Source of the DNA: DATHBD01 sp035296325
Lineage (GTDB): Bacteria; Actinomycetota; Actinomycetes; Mycobacteriales; Micromonosporaceae
DNA: 64,000 bases
Assembly (NCBI GenBank): GCA_035296325.1
Contig: DATHBD010000081.1
Span: 62,001 to 126,000, forward strand
Reading direction: 5' to 3'
This document shows positions 27,536 to 35,871 of this stretch, piece after piece (within the stretch, counting starts at the first letter, position 1; the number at the start of each line of letters is the position of its first letter). Below the pieces are notes generated by a model. It made no database searches, had not been told where the DNA came from, and saw nothing but the letters and a program-made list of their open reading frames with translations. Made by a program: the position numbers and the translations under genes.

Positions 27536-29065
27536 GTGCGAGTAGAGAGCACCAGCGGGGCGCGCCGGCAGCGATGGCTTCCGGTCGCGGCCACGATCGC
27601 GGTGACGGTTACCACGCTTTCGTCGGCCGGAGCCGGCTCAGCCGGGGTTGCATCAGCGGGTCCGGCGTTCTCCGGATCGTTCAAGGGTTGGATGGGGTCG
27701 GCGACCGCCACGGCGCAACAGACGCTGCCCCAGGTACGCAACCTGATCGGCGCGAGCTCGGGCGCCGCGGCGACCCTGACCGGTGCTGGTGTCGGCGTCG
27801 CTCTGATCGACACCGGCGTCTCCCCGGTCGCCGGGCTGTCGCCGGCGCAGATCGTCAACGGACCTGACCTCTCCTTCGAGTCCCAGGCGCCGGCACTGCG
27901 CTATCTCGACACCTACGGGCACGGCACCCACATGGCCGGCATCATCAACGGGAACGGCAATGGCAACGGCAACGTCGGGATCGCACCGAAGTCCAAGGTG
28001 ACCTCGGTCAAGGTCGGCACCTCCAACGGCACCGTGGACGTGTCGCAGGTGATGGCCGCCGTCGACTGGATCATCCAGCACCGCAACGACGACCCGGCGT
28101 ACCCGATCCGGGTCATCAACCTGTCCTACGGCACCGCCGGCTCGCCCTCCTCGCAGACCGACCCGGTTTCGTTCGCGGTGGAACAGGCGTGGAAGGCGGG
28201 CATCGTGGTCATCGCGGCCTCCGGCAACGAGGCCAGTAGCACGGTCAGCAACCCGGGGAACAACGGATATGTGATCGCGGTCGGCTCGTCCGCCACCAAG
28301 GGGACGGTCACCAGGGCTGATGACACGGTGTCGACATTCGCCAATGGGATGTACAACCGGTGGGGGCGCAATTTCGACGTCGCCGCGCCGGGCGAGTCCA
28401 TTCTGTCGCTGCGCGTGCCGGGCTCCAGCATTGACAACGCGTTCTCCAACGCGCGGGTGGGCGATGTCGGGTTCCGCGGCAGCGGCACCTCCCAGGCCGC
28501 AGCCGTGACCTCCGGGGCGACGGCACTGCTCCTCCAGGCCCGGCCGTCGCTGACCCCGGACCAGGTCAAGAAGATCCTGATCAGCAGCGGGGTCCCGCTG
28601 TCCCCGACGGATTCCGGACGCAACGCGCTCAACCTCAACGCGGCGCTCGCCATGGCGACGCCCTCGCACACCCAGGCCTCGCTGACGCCGGCCACGGGTA
28701 CCGGCCTGCTCGAAGCCGCCCGTGGCCCGGCCCACGTCGAGTTCAATCACGCATCGCTGTCCGGCGAACGAAGCATCTTCGGGCCGTTGAGCTCCGCGAA
28801 CTGGGCCAGCCGATCCCGTGCCCGGACCGCGTGGGCGGGCGGCGTGTGGATGGGCAGCCGGTTCGCCGGTGATGGTTGGACCGGCACGTCCTGGGCCTCC
28901 CGCACCTGGGGTGGCGCGACCTGGTCCGGGACGGCGTGGAACGGTCAGCCATGGGCCGACCCGACGTGGTCCGGCCGATACTGGTCCGGCCGATACTGGT
29001 CCGGCGGCGAGTGGAGCGGACGGTACTGGTCCAGCGACACGTGGGCGTCGACGTCCTGGGGCTGA
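27536..29065 (+). CDS. Secreted subtilisin-like serine protease (S8) with Trp-repeat tail
   Basis: 509 residues from GTG 27536 (AAGGGGGA upstream). Signal peptide (about 16-45), S8 domain with the triad Asp in VALIDTGVSP (about 87), His in YGHGTHMAGI (about 130) and Ser in GSGTSQAAAV (about 320), and a Ser/Thr/Ala linker. The last 80 residues are built from short W-x4-6-W repeats (WASRTWGGATWSGTAWNG, WSGRYWSGRYWSGG, WSGRYWSS). An Ala/Ser stretch with no typical I9 propeptide precedes the catalytic domain. The tail may bind cell wall or polymer (inference). It could process the nearby secreted enzymes or degrade extracellular protein. Confidence 0.9.
   Translation: MRVESTSGARRQRWLPVAATIAVTVTTLSSAGAGSAGVASAGPAFSGSFKGWMGSATATAQQTLPQVRNLIGASSGAAATLTGAGVGVALIDTGVSPVAGLSPAQIVNGPDLSFESQAPALRYLDTYGHGTHMAGIINGNGNGNGNVGIAPKSKVTSVKVGTSNGTVDVSQVMAAVDWIIQHRNDDPAYPIRVINLSYGTAGSPSSQTDPVSFAVEQAWKAGIVVIAASGNEASSTVSNPGNNGYVIAVGSSATKGTVTRADDTVSTFANGMYNRWGRNFDVAAPGESILSLRVPGSSIDNAFSNARVGDVGFRGSGTSQAAAVTSGATALLLQARPSLTPDQVKKILISSGVPLSPTDSGRNALNLNAALAMATPSHTQASLTPATGTGLLEAARGPAHVEFNHASLSGERSIFGPLSSANWASRSRARTAWAGGVWMGSRFAGDGWTGTSWASRTWGGATWSGTAWNGQPWADPTWSGRYWSGRYWSGGEWSGRYWSSDTWASTSWG
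28967..29007 (+). repeat. 15-bp tandem repeat in the protease tail
   Basis: tggtccggccgatac occurs twice in perfect tandem (28967-28981, 28982-28996), followed by a partial third unit. It encodes the WSGRY repeat of the C-terminal tail. Confidence 0.85.
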
Positions 29066-29074
29066 GGCCTCGGC

Positions 29075-29109
29075 GGCGGCCCCTGACCGGATCCCGGTCA
29101 GGGGCCGCC
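29075..29109. terminator. Bidirectional terminator hairpin
   Basis: Perfect 16-bp arms GGCGGCCCCTGACCGG and CCGGTCAGGGGCCGCC with a 3-nt ATC loop, between the convergent protease and SnoaL-like genes. Confidence 0.9.
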
Positions 29110-29131
29110 CGCACACATCGTGGGCAACGAG

Positions 29132-29602
29132 TCAGGCCGGACGCGGGACGTGTGGCAGCGGCTCACCGGCATGCCACACCTCGTGGATCCGCACGGTGAC
29201 GAAGCGCCACCCCTCCGGCGTGCGGCGCAGCGTGCAGTCGTACCAGCCGGCACCGTCGGCATGGCGGAACGTGTCCTTGTCCAGCAGGTGCACGCCGATC
29301 ATGTACGAGCGGGTGGTGGCGGTGTCGCCGTCGATCTCGATCGCGTGATTCGCGCTCAGGTGCCAGGTGCCGGTGTACCGGCCCAGGCCCGCCGCGGTGC
29401 CGGTGCGGTTGAGTTCGGCGTGCCCCCGCAGGCTGAACGCCTCACCGGCGGTGAAGACGCCGTCCGGCACGTAGAGCGCCGTGTTGGCGGCCCAGTCCTG
29501 TTCGTCGAGCGAGCGGGCGAACTCGACGAGCAGGTCGCTGATCTGGGCCCGGTCCACGAGCCACCGCAGTTGCCCGGTCGGGTCGGTTGGCACGGTGGGC
29601 AC
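29132..29602 (-). CDS. SnoaL-like / NTF2-fold nuclear-transport-factor-type protein
   Basis: 156 residues, GTG 29602 with TGGAGG seven bases upstream. The sequence begins with a helical segment (LRWLVDRAQISDLLVEFARSLDEQDWAANTALYVPDGVF) and continues as a curved beta-sheet (HLSANHAIEIDGDTATTRSYMIGVHL, GWYDCTLRRTPEGWRFVTVRIHEVWHAGEP). This is the SnoaL-like cone fold of polyketide cyclases, dehydratases and ring-hydroxylating dioxygenase beta subunits. It lies downstream of the LysR regulator on the same strand, next to a catabolic operon, so a dehydratase, isomerase or cyclase role there is plausible but unproven. Confidence 0.8.
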   Translation of the reverse strand: MPTVPTDPTGQLRWLVDRAQISDLLVEFARSLDEQDWAANTALYVPDGVFTAGEAFSLRGHAELNRTGTAAGLGRYTGTWHLSANHAIEIDGDTATTRSYMIGVHLLDKDTFRHADGAGWYDCTLRRTPEGWRFVTVRIHEVWHAGEPLPHVPRPA

Positions 29603-29791
29603 GATGGGCCTCCAGTCGGGATGGGTTCAACGGGGGCGATGCGGTGACCGATGTGCTGTCCGACACGGCACTGACCTTCTCCGGCGGCGGCTCGGCGGTC
29701 GAGCACGAGTGTTGCGGCACCCGTCACGTCTTGAGAGCATCGTGAATGCCGCCGAGGACATTTGTGAAATAGAAAGTGTTGCCCTCAGGTA

Positions 29792-30769
29792 TCAGGCTGG
29801 CTGATCAACGGTGTCATTCGTGAGCTGGCGTCCGGCTTCCGTCAACACACCGCGCAGCCAGGTGTGCGCCGGGTCTGTCCGGTACATCGGGTGCCACCAG
29901 AACGCCTCCGCCAGTGGAACCACATCAAACGGGCACGCCAGCGCGCGGATCCCGGTCGTGGCGGCCACCCGGCGCGCCAGATGTTCCTGCAGCAGCGCGA
30001 TCCGATTCGTGCCCGCGACCAGAAACGGCATGGCGAGGAAGCTGTCGACCACCACCTCGATGCGGGGCTCCACCCCGATCATCCTGAGCTGGCGCGCTGC
30101 CGGGGCGAACGCGGTGGGCAGGTTGAACAGGATGACCCACGGCAGCTCTCCCAGGTGGGCCCGGGTCAGCTCGGCGCCGACGCTCGGGTTGTCCGCTGAG
30201 ACGATGCAGACCCAGCGGTCGGAGTACAGGTCGACGTACGGGATGTCGGTGAGAAACCCGTGCGGCAGGACGAACCCGTCGATGGTGCGGAGTGTCTCGA
30301 CGGCGTGGTCGACGGCGTACGGCGTGGTCTGCTGCAGGTGCAGCCGCACGCCGGGGGCCTGCTGCGCGATCAGCCGTGACACCACCGGGCCGAGCACCGC
30401 GGCGGCGTAGTCCGAGGTGATGATCGTGAACTCCCGCTCCACCTGCGAGGGGTCGAAGTCGGGTGAGGCGTCGAAGACGCGGCGGACGCCGGCGATGGCG
30501 GGGACGGTCCTGGCGACGAGCTGGGTGGCGAGCGGCGTCAACTCGTACCGGTTCCCGACCCGGCTCAGCAGTTCGTCACCGAAGTGCCGACGCAGCCGCG
30601 CAAGGGCGGCACTCACGGCGGGCTGGCTGACGCCGAGGTGCTGCGCCGCCCGCGTGACGTTGCGCTCCCGCAGGAGTGCGTCCAGCGTGACCAGCAGATT
30701 CAGGTCCAGGTTCGCCAGGACGCGGTCAGCGGGCACTCCCCGACCATAAACGCTGTGGATGCGTTCCAT
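29792..30769 (-). CDS. LysR-family transcriptional regulator (NodD-like branch)
   Basis: 325 residues from ATG 30769. LysR helix-turn-helix (LDLNLLVTLDALLRERNVTRAAQHLGVSQPAVSAALARLRRHFGDELLSRVGNRYELTPLA, about 21-80) and a substrate-binding effector domain (about 105-310; FTIITSDYAAAVLGPVV, WVILFNLP, IEVVVDSFLAMPFLVAGTNRIALLQEHLA). Longer in-frame starts add non-conserved sequence. It is transcribed divergently from the seven-gene catabolic operon 81 bp away, the classical position for a LysR activator responding to a pathway intermediate. Confidence 0.93.
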   Translation of the reverse strand: MERIHSVYGRGVPADRVLANLDLNLLVTLDALLRERNVTRAAQHLGVSQPAVSAALARLRRHFGDELLSRVGNRYELTPLATQLVARTVPAIAGVRRVFDASPDFDPSQVEREFTIITSDYAAAVLGPVVSRLIAQQAPGVRLHLQQTTPYAVDHAVETLRTIDGFVLPHGFLTDIPYVDLYSDRWVCIVSADNPSVGAELTRAHLGELPWVILFNLPTAFAPAARQLRMIGVEPRIEVVVDSFLAMPFLVAGTNRIALLQEHLARRVAATTGIRALACPFDVVPLAEAFWWHPMYRTDPAHTWLRGVLTEAGRQLTNDTVDQPA

Positions 30770-30792
30770 CAACAGATCGGGCTTCCTGATGG
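30766..30792. promoter_or_regulatory. Possible LysR binding site
   Basis: Inverted repeat CCATCA (30766-30771) and TGATGG (30787-30792) with a 15-bp centre in the LysR/operon divergent region. The left arm overlaps the chosen LysR start codon. Dyads of this size are typical for LysR proteins, but six-base arms can arise by chance. Confidence 0.3.
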
Positions 30793-30850
30793 CTGACGAA
30801 TCTCGCAGAGTGAGGGGACTCGCAGCCAGCCAAGCAAGGAGGTACCGGTC

Positions 30851-31978
30851 ATGTCCGCAGTCGGGAACGTCCTGATCGTCGGCGGCGGCGCGGCCGGGGC
30901 CGCCACCGCCATCCTCCTCGCCGAGGGCGGGGTCTCCGTCGAACTCATCGACATCAAGCCCGACATCAGTGCCCTCGGATCCGGCATCACGCTGATGGGT
31001 AACGCCCTGCGGGTGCTGCGCCGACTGGGCGTCTGGGAGCAGGTACGCGACCAGGGTTACGCCTTCGACACGCTGGGTCTGCGGGCACCCGATCCGCACG
31101 GCACGCTGCTCGTCGAGTTGGCCGACGTCCAGATGGACCCCGACCTGCCCGCGACGCTGGGGATGTACCGGCCGACGCTGGCGAAAATCCTGGTGGACCG
31201 CGCCGTCGAGGTGGGGGCGAAGGTTCGCTTCGGCACCACGTACAACGCCCTGGACCAGGACCCCTCGGGGGTCGACGTGTCGTTCGCCGACGGCTCCACC
31301 GGCCGGTACGACCTGGTCATCGGCGCCGACGGGGTCCGCTCATGGACCCGGCGCATGCTCGGGATCCACCTGGAAACCAGGGGTACCGGCATGGGCATCT
31401 GGCGTGCGTTCACCGCGCGCCCGCACGATGTGGTGCGCACCGACCTGTTCTACGGCGGGCCGTGCTACATCGCCGGCTACTGCCCGACCGGCGCCGATTC
31501 GCTCTACGCCTACCTCGTCGAGGACGCGCAGGACCGCAGCACGCTGACGCCGGACGCGTCGCTCGAGGTCATGCGCGGCCTCGCCGAGGCGTACCACGGT
31601 CCGTGGGACGAGATCCGCGCCGGGCTGACCGATCCCTCCAGAGTCAACTACACCTGGTTCGAGAGCCACCTCCTCGAGGCCCCCTGGCACCGCGGGCGCG
31701 TCGTGCTGATCGGCGACGCGGCACACACCTGCCCGCCGACCCTGGCCCAGGGCGCGGCACAGGCATTCGAGGACGCAGCCGTCCTCGCGGAGTTGCTCCT
31801 CGCCGCCGATGCCGTCACCGACGAGCTTTGGCAGGCATTTCTGCAGCGCCGCTTCGACCGGGCCAGCACCATCGTCGAAGCTTCGCTCCAGCTGGCCCAG
31901 TGGCTGCTCAACCACGAGCGCGGTGACGTTCCCGGATTGATGGGCCGCGTCACCCGCATGCTCAGCGTGCCCGCCTGA
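30851..31978 (+). CDS. FAD-dependent aromatic monooxygenase (PHBH/UbiH type)
   Basis: 375 residues, ATG 30851 after AAGGAGG. Group A flavoprotein hydroxylase: N-terminal GXGXXG dinucleotide motif (LIVGGGAAGAATAILLAEGG, about 8-27) with the following acidic strand end, the DG motif (YDLVIGADGVRSWTR, about 155-169) and the GD motif (VVLIGDAAHTCPPTLAQGAAQAFEDA, about 286-312). Such enzymes use NAD(P)H and O2 to hydroxylate an aromatic ring, usually next to an existing hydroxyl. First gene of the operon; the next gene begins 25 bp downstream. The substrate cannot be read from sequence. Confidence 0.92.
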   Translation: MSAVGNVLIVGGGAAGAATAILLAEGGVSVELIDIKPDISALGSGITLMGNALRVLRRLGVWEQVRDQGYAFDTLGLRAPDPHGTLLVELADVQMDPDLPATLGMYRPTLAKILVDRAVEVGAKVRFGTTYNALDQDPSGVDVSFADGSTGRYDLVIGADGVRSWTRRMLGIHLETRGTGMGIWRAFTARPHDVVRTDLFYGGPCYIAGYCPTGADSLYAYLVEDAQDRSTLTPDASLEVMRGLAEAYHGPWDEIRAGLTDPSRVNYTWFESHLLEAPWHRGRVVLIGDAAHTCPPTLAQGAAQAFEDAAVLAELLLAADAVTDELWQAFLQRRFDRASTIVEASLQLAQWLLNHERGDVPGLMGRVTRMLSVPA

Positions 31979-32003
31979 CCCCTTTTCTGTAGAGGACCCT
32001 CCC

Positions 32004-32942
32004 ATGGCCGAACGCCTGATCACCCACCTCCGGCACGTCGATCTGGCCGTGCCCGACTACGACGACCAGCTCCGCTTCTACACCACGATGTGGGGCCTCA
32101 AAGCGGAGACGGTCGACAGCGGCATCGCGTACCTCGCCGCCGAGGGCTCGCCGGAGCAGTACTCCGTGCGGCTGCGACGAGCCGACGAGAAGCGACTCGA
32201 CCTGATCGCCTTCGGGGCCGCCAACACCGCCGACGTGGACGCCATGGCGGCACGCCTCGGCCGCGACGGTGTCCGCCTGGTCGGCGAACCCGGGGCGTTG
32301 CGCACGCCGGGTGGCGGCTACGGCTTCCGGTTCTTCGACATCGACGGCCGCACGGTTGAGGTCTCCTGCGACGTGGCGGTACGCCAGCACCGCAGGGTGG
32401 AGGAGGGCGAGTCCATCCCGGTCAAGCTCTCCCACGTGGTGCTCAACTCGCCCAACCCGCAGGCGACTGTCGCGTTCTACCGGCACCATCTCAGTTTCGC
32501 GCTGTCGGACACGCTCACGTCGCCGCACATGGGTGACGTCATGTGGTTCCTGCGCACCAACCGCTACCACCACAGCCTCGCCATCGCCCGTGGCCCACAC
32601 GTGTCGCTGCACCACGCGTCGTTCGAGCTGCGCGGCATCGACGAGTACATGCGCGGCACCGGACGACTGCTGCGTGCCGGCGTCGAGAAGGTGTGGGGTC
32701 CCGGCCGGCACATGGCGGGAAACAACACGTTCAGCTACTTCCTCGACCCACACGGCAATACGATTGAGTACACCACCGAACTCGAACAGCTCGACGAGGA
32801 CACCTGGCACCCGCACCTGTACGACTTCTCCGACCCGATGGTCAGCGACCAGTGGGGCACCGCCGACCCGATGAGCGAATTCATCGCGAAGCAGTCCTTC
32901 AACGACCCGGACCGCGGCGTCTTCGTCGCACCGCCGGTCTGA
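32004..32942 (+). CDS. Extradiol (catechol 2,3-) dioxygenase, VOC superfamily
   Basis: 312 residues with two VOC modules: N-terminal (about 8-130, HLRHVDLAVPDYDDQLRFYTTMW) and catalytic C-terminal (about 145-290). The type I extradiol ligands can be placed: His in KLSHVVLNSP, His in VSLHHASFEL and Glu in NTIEYTTE, with Tyr/His acid-base candidates nearby. The enzyme should open a catecholic ring next to the diol with Fe(II). Directly after the monooxygenase, it gives a hydroxylate-then-cleave logic. Confidence 0.9.
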   Translation: MAERLITHLRHVDLAVPDYDDQLRFYTTMWGLKAETVDSGIAYLAAEGSPEQYSVRLRRADEKRLDLIAFGAANTADVDAMAARLGRDGVRLVGEPGALRTPGGGYGFRFFDIDGRTVEVSCDVAVRQHRRVEEGESIPVKLSHVVLNSPNPQATVAFYRHHLSFALSDTLTSPHMGDVMWFLRTNRYHHSLAIARGPHVSLHHASFELRGIDEYMRGTGRLLRAGVEKVWGPGRHMAGNNTFSYFLDPHGNTIEYTTELEQLDEDTWHPHLYDFSDPMVSDQWGTADPMSEFIAKQSFNDPDRGVFVAPPV

Positions 32943-32955
32943 CGGGACGACGCCG

Positions 32956-33939
32956 ATGCGCATCGCAACCTACCGGCACGGCGGCGTCGATCGCGCCGGC
33001 GTCGTCGCGGGAGAATCCGTCTTCGCCTTCGGCGACGACATCGACGCGCTCGACGTGGTGCGCCTGGGCCTGGACGCCGCACTGGGCCTGGGCGAGCGGG
33101 CCGTTGCCGGAGCGGACGCCGTCCCGCTGCGCGACGTGCGGCTCCTGGCCCCGATCCGGCCCACCAGCGTCCGGGACTTCGTGGCCTTCGAGGAGCACGT
33201 CGAGGGCGTCCGGCGCAGCATTGACGGAGCCAGCGGGGTACCTGCCGCGTGGTACGACGCGCCCACCTTCTACTTCACGAACCCGCACACGATCCTCGGC
33301 CCGGACGACGATGTGGTCTTTCCGCGACGGTGCGAGGCGGGTGACTTCGAGCTCGAGGTCGCCGTCGTGCTCGGCGGCGCCGGCACGAGCCTGACCCCGG
33401 CACAGGCCCGCGACGTCGTGTTCGGGTACACGATCCTCAACGACTGGTCCGCCCGCGACCTGCAACGCCGGGAGATGCAGGTCAACCTCGGTCCGGCCAA
33501 GGGCAAGGACTTCGCCAGCACGCTCGGGCCGTGGATCGTCACCGCCGACGAGGTCGCCCCCTACTCCGACGCCGAGGGCTTCCTCGACCTCTGGTGCGCA
33601 GCGGCCGTCAACGGCGTCGAGGTCGGCCGGGACATGCTGTCCAACATGGGGTGGACGTTCGAGACGATGATCGCGTACGCCTCCCGCGACAGCCGGGTGG
33701 TCGCCGGCGACGTCCTCGGCTCCGGGACCGTCGGCAACGGGGGCTGCCTCGCCGAACTCTGGGGCCGCAACGGCACGCAGACGCCGCCACCGCTGCAGGT
33801 CGGTGACGTCGTCACACTCACCGTGCAGGGCATCGGCAGCATCAGCAACCGGGTGCGGTCCGGCGATCCGGCGCCGGACCTGCCGCCGGCGCGGCGCCGC
33901 GACCCGGCACCGGCCCGGATGCACGGGGCCACGACGTGA
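32956..33939 (+). CDS. Fumarylacetoacetate hydrolase family protein
   Basis: 327 residues, 13 bp after the dioxygenase. FAH fold with the metal-binding E-x-E in GDFELEVAVVLGG, the Asp in YTILNDWSARDLQ and the family hallmark GPAKGKDFASTLGPWIVTADE; the end of the fold carries GSGTVGNGGCLAELWG. FAH-family enzymes hydrolyse or decarboxylate beta-dicarbonyl products of ring cleavage using Mg2+ or Mn2+. It is the natural next step after the extradiol dioxygenase. Its stop overlaps the SDR start by 4 nt. Confidence 0.92.
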   Translation: MRIATYRHGGVDRAGVVAGESVFAFGDDIDALDVVRLGLDAALGLGERAVAGADAVPLRDVRLLAPIRPTSVRDFVAFEEHVEGVRRSIDGASGVPAAWYDAPTFYFTNPHTILGPDDDVVFPRRCEAGDFELEVAVVLGGAGTSLTPAQARDVVFGYTILNDWSARDLQRREMQVNLGPAKGKDFASTLGPWIVTADEVAPYSDAEGFLDLWCAAAVNGVEVGRDMLSNMGWTFETMIAYASRDSRVVAGDVLGSGTVGNGGCLAELWGRNGTQTPPPLQVGDVVTLTVQGIGSISNRVRSGDPAPDLPPARRRDPAPARMHGATT

Positions 33940-34706
33940 ACGCCGGCACCGGCAACGTGGTCGTCGTCACCGGCGCCGCCTCCGGCATCGGTGCCGCGGT
34001 CGCCAGAACGCTCGGCGCCGCCGGGGCCCGGGTCGTCGGGCTGGACGTCCACCCGGGCGACGGCATCCGAGCCTTCGACGTCTGCGACGCCGACGCCTGG
34101 GCCGACCTTGCGAGGGACCTGCACCGGACCCATCGGGTGGTCGACGGGTTGGTGAACTGCGCCGGTACAACGTGGCGCGCGCGACTCGGCGACGTGCGGG
34201 CCACCGACTTCGAACGTGTCCAGGCGGTCAACGTGCTCGGGCCGCTCCTCGGCATCCAGGCCATCGCGCCCCTGATGTCGGCCGGCGCGTCCATCGTCAA
34301 TGTCGGCTCGCTCGCCGCACTCCAGGGCCACTACCCCATCGCGTACACCGCGAGCAAGTGGTCGCTGCGCGGGGTCACCCACGCGGCGTGCCTGGAATTG
34401 GGGCCGCGCGGGATCCGGGTGAACATCGTGCATCCCGGTTTCATCGACACGCCAATGACGCAATCGGCGTCGCCGGCGTTCCGGACCAGCGCCGTGGCGG
34501 AAACCCCACTCGGCCGTCCGGGCAACGCCCGCGAGGTCGCCGACGTCGTGGCGTTCCTGCTCAGCGCGGCGGCATCGTTCGTATCCGGCGCCGAGATCCC
34601 CGTCGACGGCGGCGCCAGCTCGCACGGCGGCGCCAAGTCCGTCTCCGATGCGCTGCGCCCCACGTACCAGGCTCCAGCCGCCACGCCTGCCAACCACCAG
34701 AACTGA
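33936..34706 (+). CDS. Short-chain dehydrogenase/reductase (copy 1 in operon)
   Basis: 256 residues, GTG start in a GTGA overlap. Rossmann TGAASGIGAAV (about 11-21), an Asp at the end of strand two (VVGLDVHPGD), suggesting NAD preference, NCAG (GLVNCAGTT), the catalytic Ser in IVNVGSLAAL, YxxxK in YTASKWSLRG and the C-terminal PVDGGASS. It is an NAD(P)-dependent oxidoreductase of a hydroxyl or keto group. Role in the operon is inferred from position. Confidence 0.9.
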   Translation: MNAGTGNVVVVTGAASGIGAAVARTLGAAGARVVGLDVHPGDGIRAFDVCDADAWADLARDLHRTHRVVDGLVNCAGTTWRARLGDVRATDFERVQAVNVLGPLLGIQAIAPLMSAGASIVNVGSLAALQGHYPIAYTASKWSLRGVTHAACLELGPRGIRVNIVHPGFIDTPMTQSASPAFRTSAVAETPLGRPGNAREVADVVAFLLSAAASFVSGAEIPVDGGASSHGGAKSVSDALRPTYQAPAATPANHQN

Positions 34707-34716
34707 GGGACCCGAG

Positions 34717-35871
34717 ATGTTCGAGTACTTTCCCGGCAACTACGTGTGGAACCTCGGCGTCGTCGCCGCCCTGAACAGCGGTGGACTCATCGATGAGGTG
34801 GACCGGGCGTGCCGGCCGATCCGGGAGGCCGCGGCGCAGGGGGCGGACGTCGGCACCGAAGCGCTGATGGCGTCGTGGACCGCTGTCGTGGACGACCTGC
34901 AGGCGCAGGCGGTGATGGACGTCAAGGCCGGGCACGACCGTTCGGCCGGTCAGAAGTACGCCCGGGCAACGAACTACCTGATCCAGGCGGAGCGGATGCA
35001 GAGCGCACACGCGCCCGGGCGGCGGGCGGTCTACCAGCGCTGCCTCGATCTCATGCAACAGTCGTTCGACCTGATCGATCCGGCCACGACGCGGGTGGAG
35101 GTGCCGTTCGAGGGCGCGCTCCTGCCGGCGTACTTCACCAACGCCGCCACCGGCAGCCGGCCCGCGCCCTGCATCGTGATGTGGAACGGCCTGGACTCCA
35201 CCAAGGAACACATGTACCTGTCCGGGTTCCCCGCCGAGTTGGCCGCTCGCGGCATCTCCACGCTGATGGTGGACTGCCCGGGCAGTGGTGAGGCGTTGCG
35301 GTTCCTCGGGCTCACGGCGCGGGTGGAAACCGAGGACTGGGCCGCGGCGTGCGTGGACCACCTGGTGCAGCGCGCGGACGTGGACAGCGACCGCATCGGC
35401 CTGGTCGGCTGGTCACTCGGCGGCTACTACGCGCCCCGGGCCGCGGCGTTCGAGAAGCGACTGGCGTTGTGCGTGGCGTGGGGAGCGAATCACAACTGGG
35501 GCGAGGTGCAGAAGCGGCGGCTGGACCGCGAGGGCGAGAACCCGGTGCCGCACTACTGGGACCATGTTCGATGGGTGTGGGGCGAGCCTGATCTGGACGC
35601 CTTCCTCAGCAAGGCCGAGTCGGTGCACCTGGACGGCGTGGCCGAGAAGATCACCGTGCCGTTCCTCATCGTGCACGGGGAAAACGACCGGCAGATCCCG
35701 TTGGCGTACGCCCATCGGTCGTACGAGCAGGCGGTCGCCAGCCCGCGCCGGGAGCTGCGCATCTTCACGCCGGCCGAGGGCGGCGCGGAACACATCGGCC
35801 TGGATCACCTGCCCCATGTCGGGGCGTTCATCGCCGACTGGGTGACCGACGCGTTCGTGGACCTGTCGTGA
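34717..35871 (+). CDS. Alpha/beta hydrolase related to 2,6-dihydroxypseudooxynicotine hydrolase
   Basis: 384 residues, ATG 34717 after GAGGGACCCGAG. A long helical N-terminal cap (about 1-120) precedes the alpha/beta hydrolase core: CIVMWNGLDSTKE, the nucleophile elbow GLVGWSLGGYYAPRA (Ser about 232), the acid in IVHGENDRQIP and His in GAEHIGLDHLP. The cap plus core layout matches the family that includes the nicotine-pathway enzyme cleaving an aryl-ketone C-C bond, and FrsA-like proteins. In this operon it may remove an acyl side chain from a hydroxylated ring (inference). An ester or lactone substrate is the alternative. Confidence 0.82.
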   Translation: MFEYFPGNYVWNLGVVAALNSGGLIDEVDRACRPIREAAAQGADVGTEALMASWTAVVDDLQAQAVMDVKAGHDRSAGQKYARATNYLIQAERMQSAHAPGRRAVYQRCLDLMQQSFDLIDPATTRVEVPFEGALLPAYFTNAATGSRPAPCIVMWNGLDSTKEHMYLSGFPAELAARGISTLMVDCPGSGEALRFLGLTARVETEDWAAACVDHLVQRADVDSDRIGLVGWSLGGYYAPRAAAFEKRLALCVAWGANHNWGEVQKRRLDREGENPVPHYWDHVRWVWGEPDLDAFLSKAESVHLDGVAEKITVPFLIVHGENDRQIPLAYAHRSYEQAVASPRRELRIFTPAEGGAEHIGLDHLPHVGAFIADWVTDAFVDLS

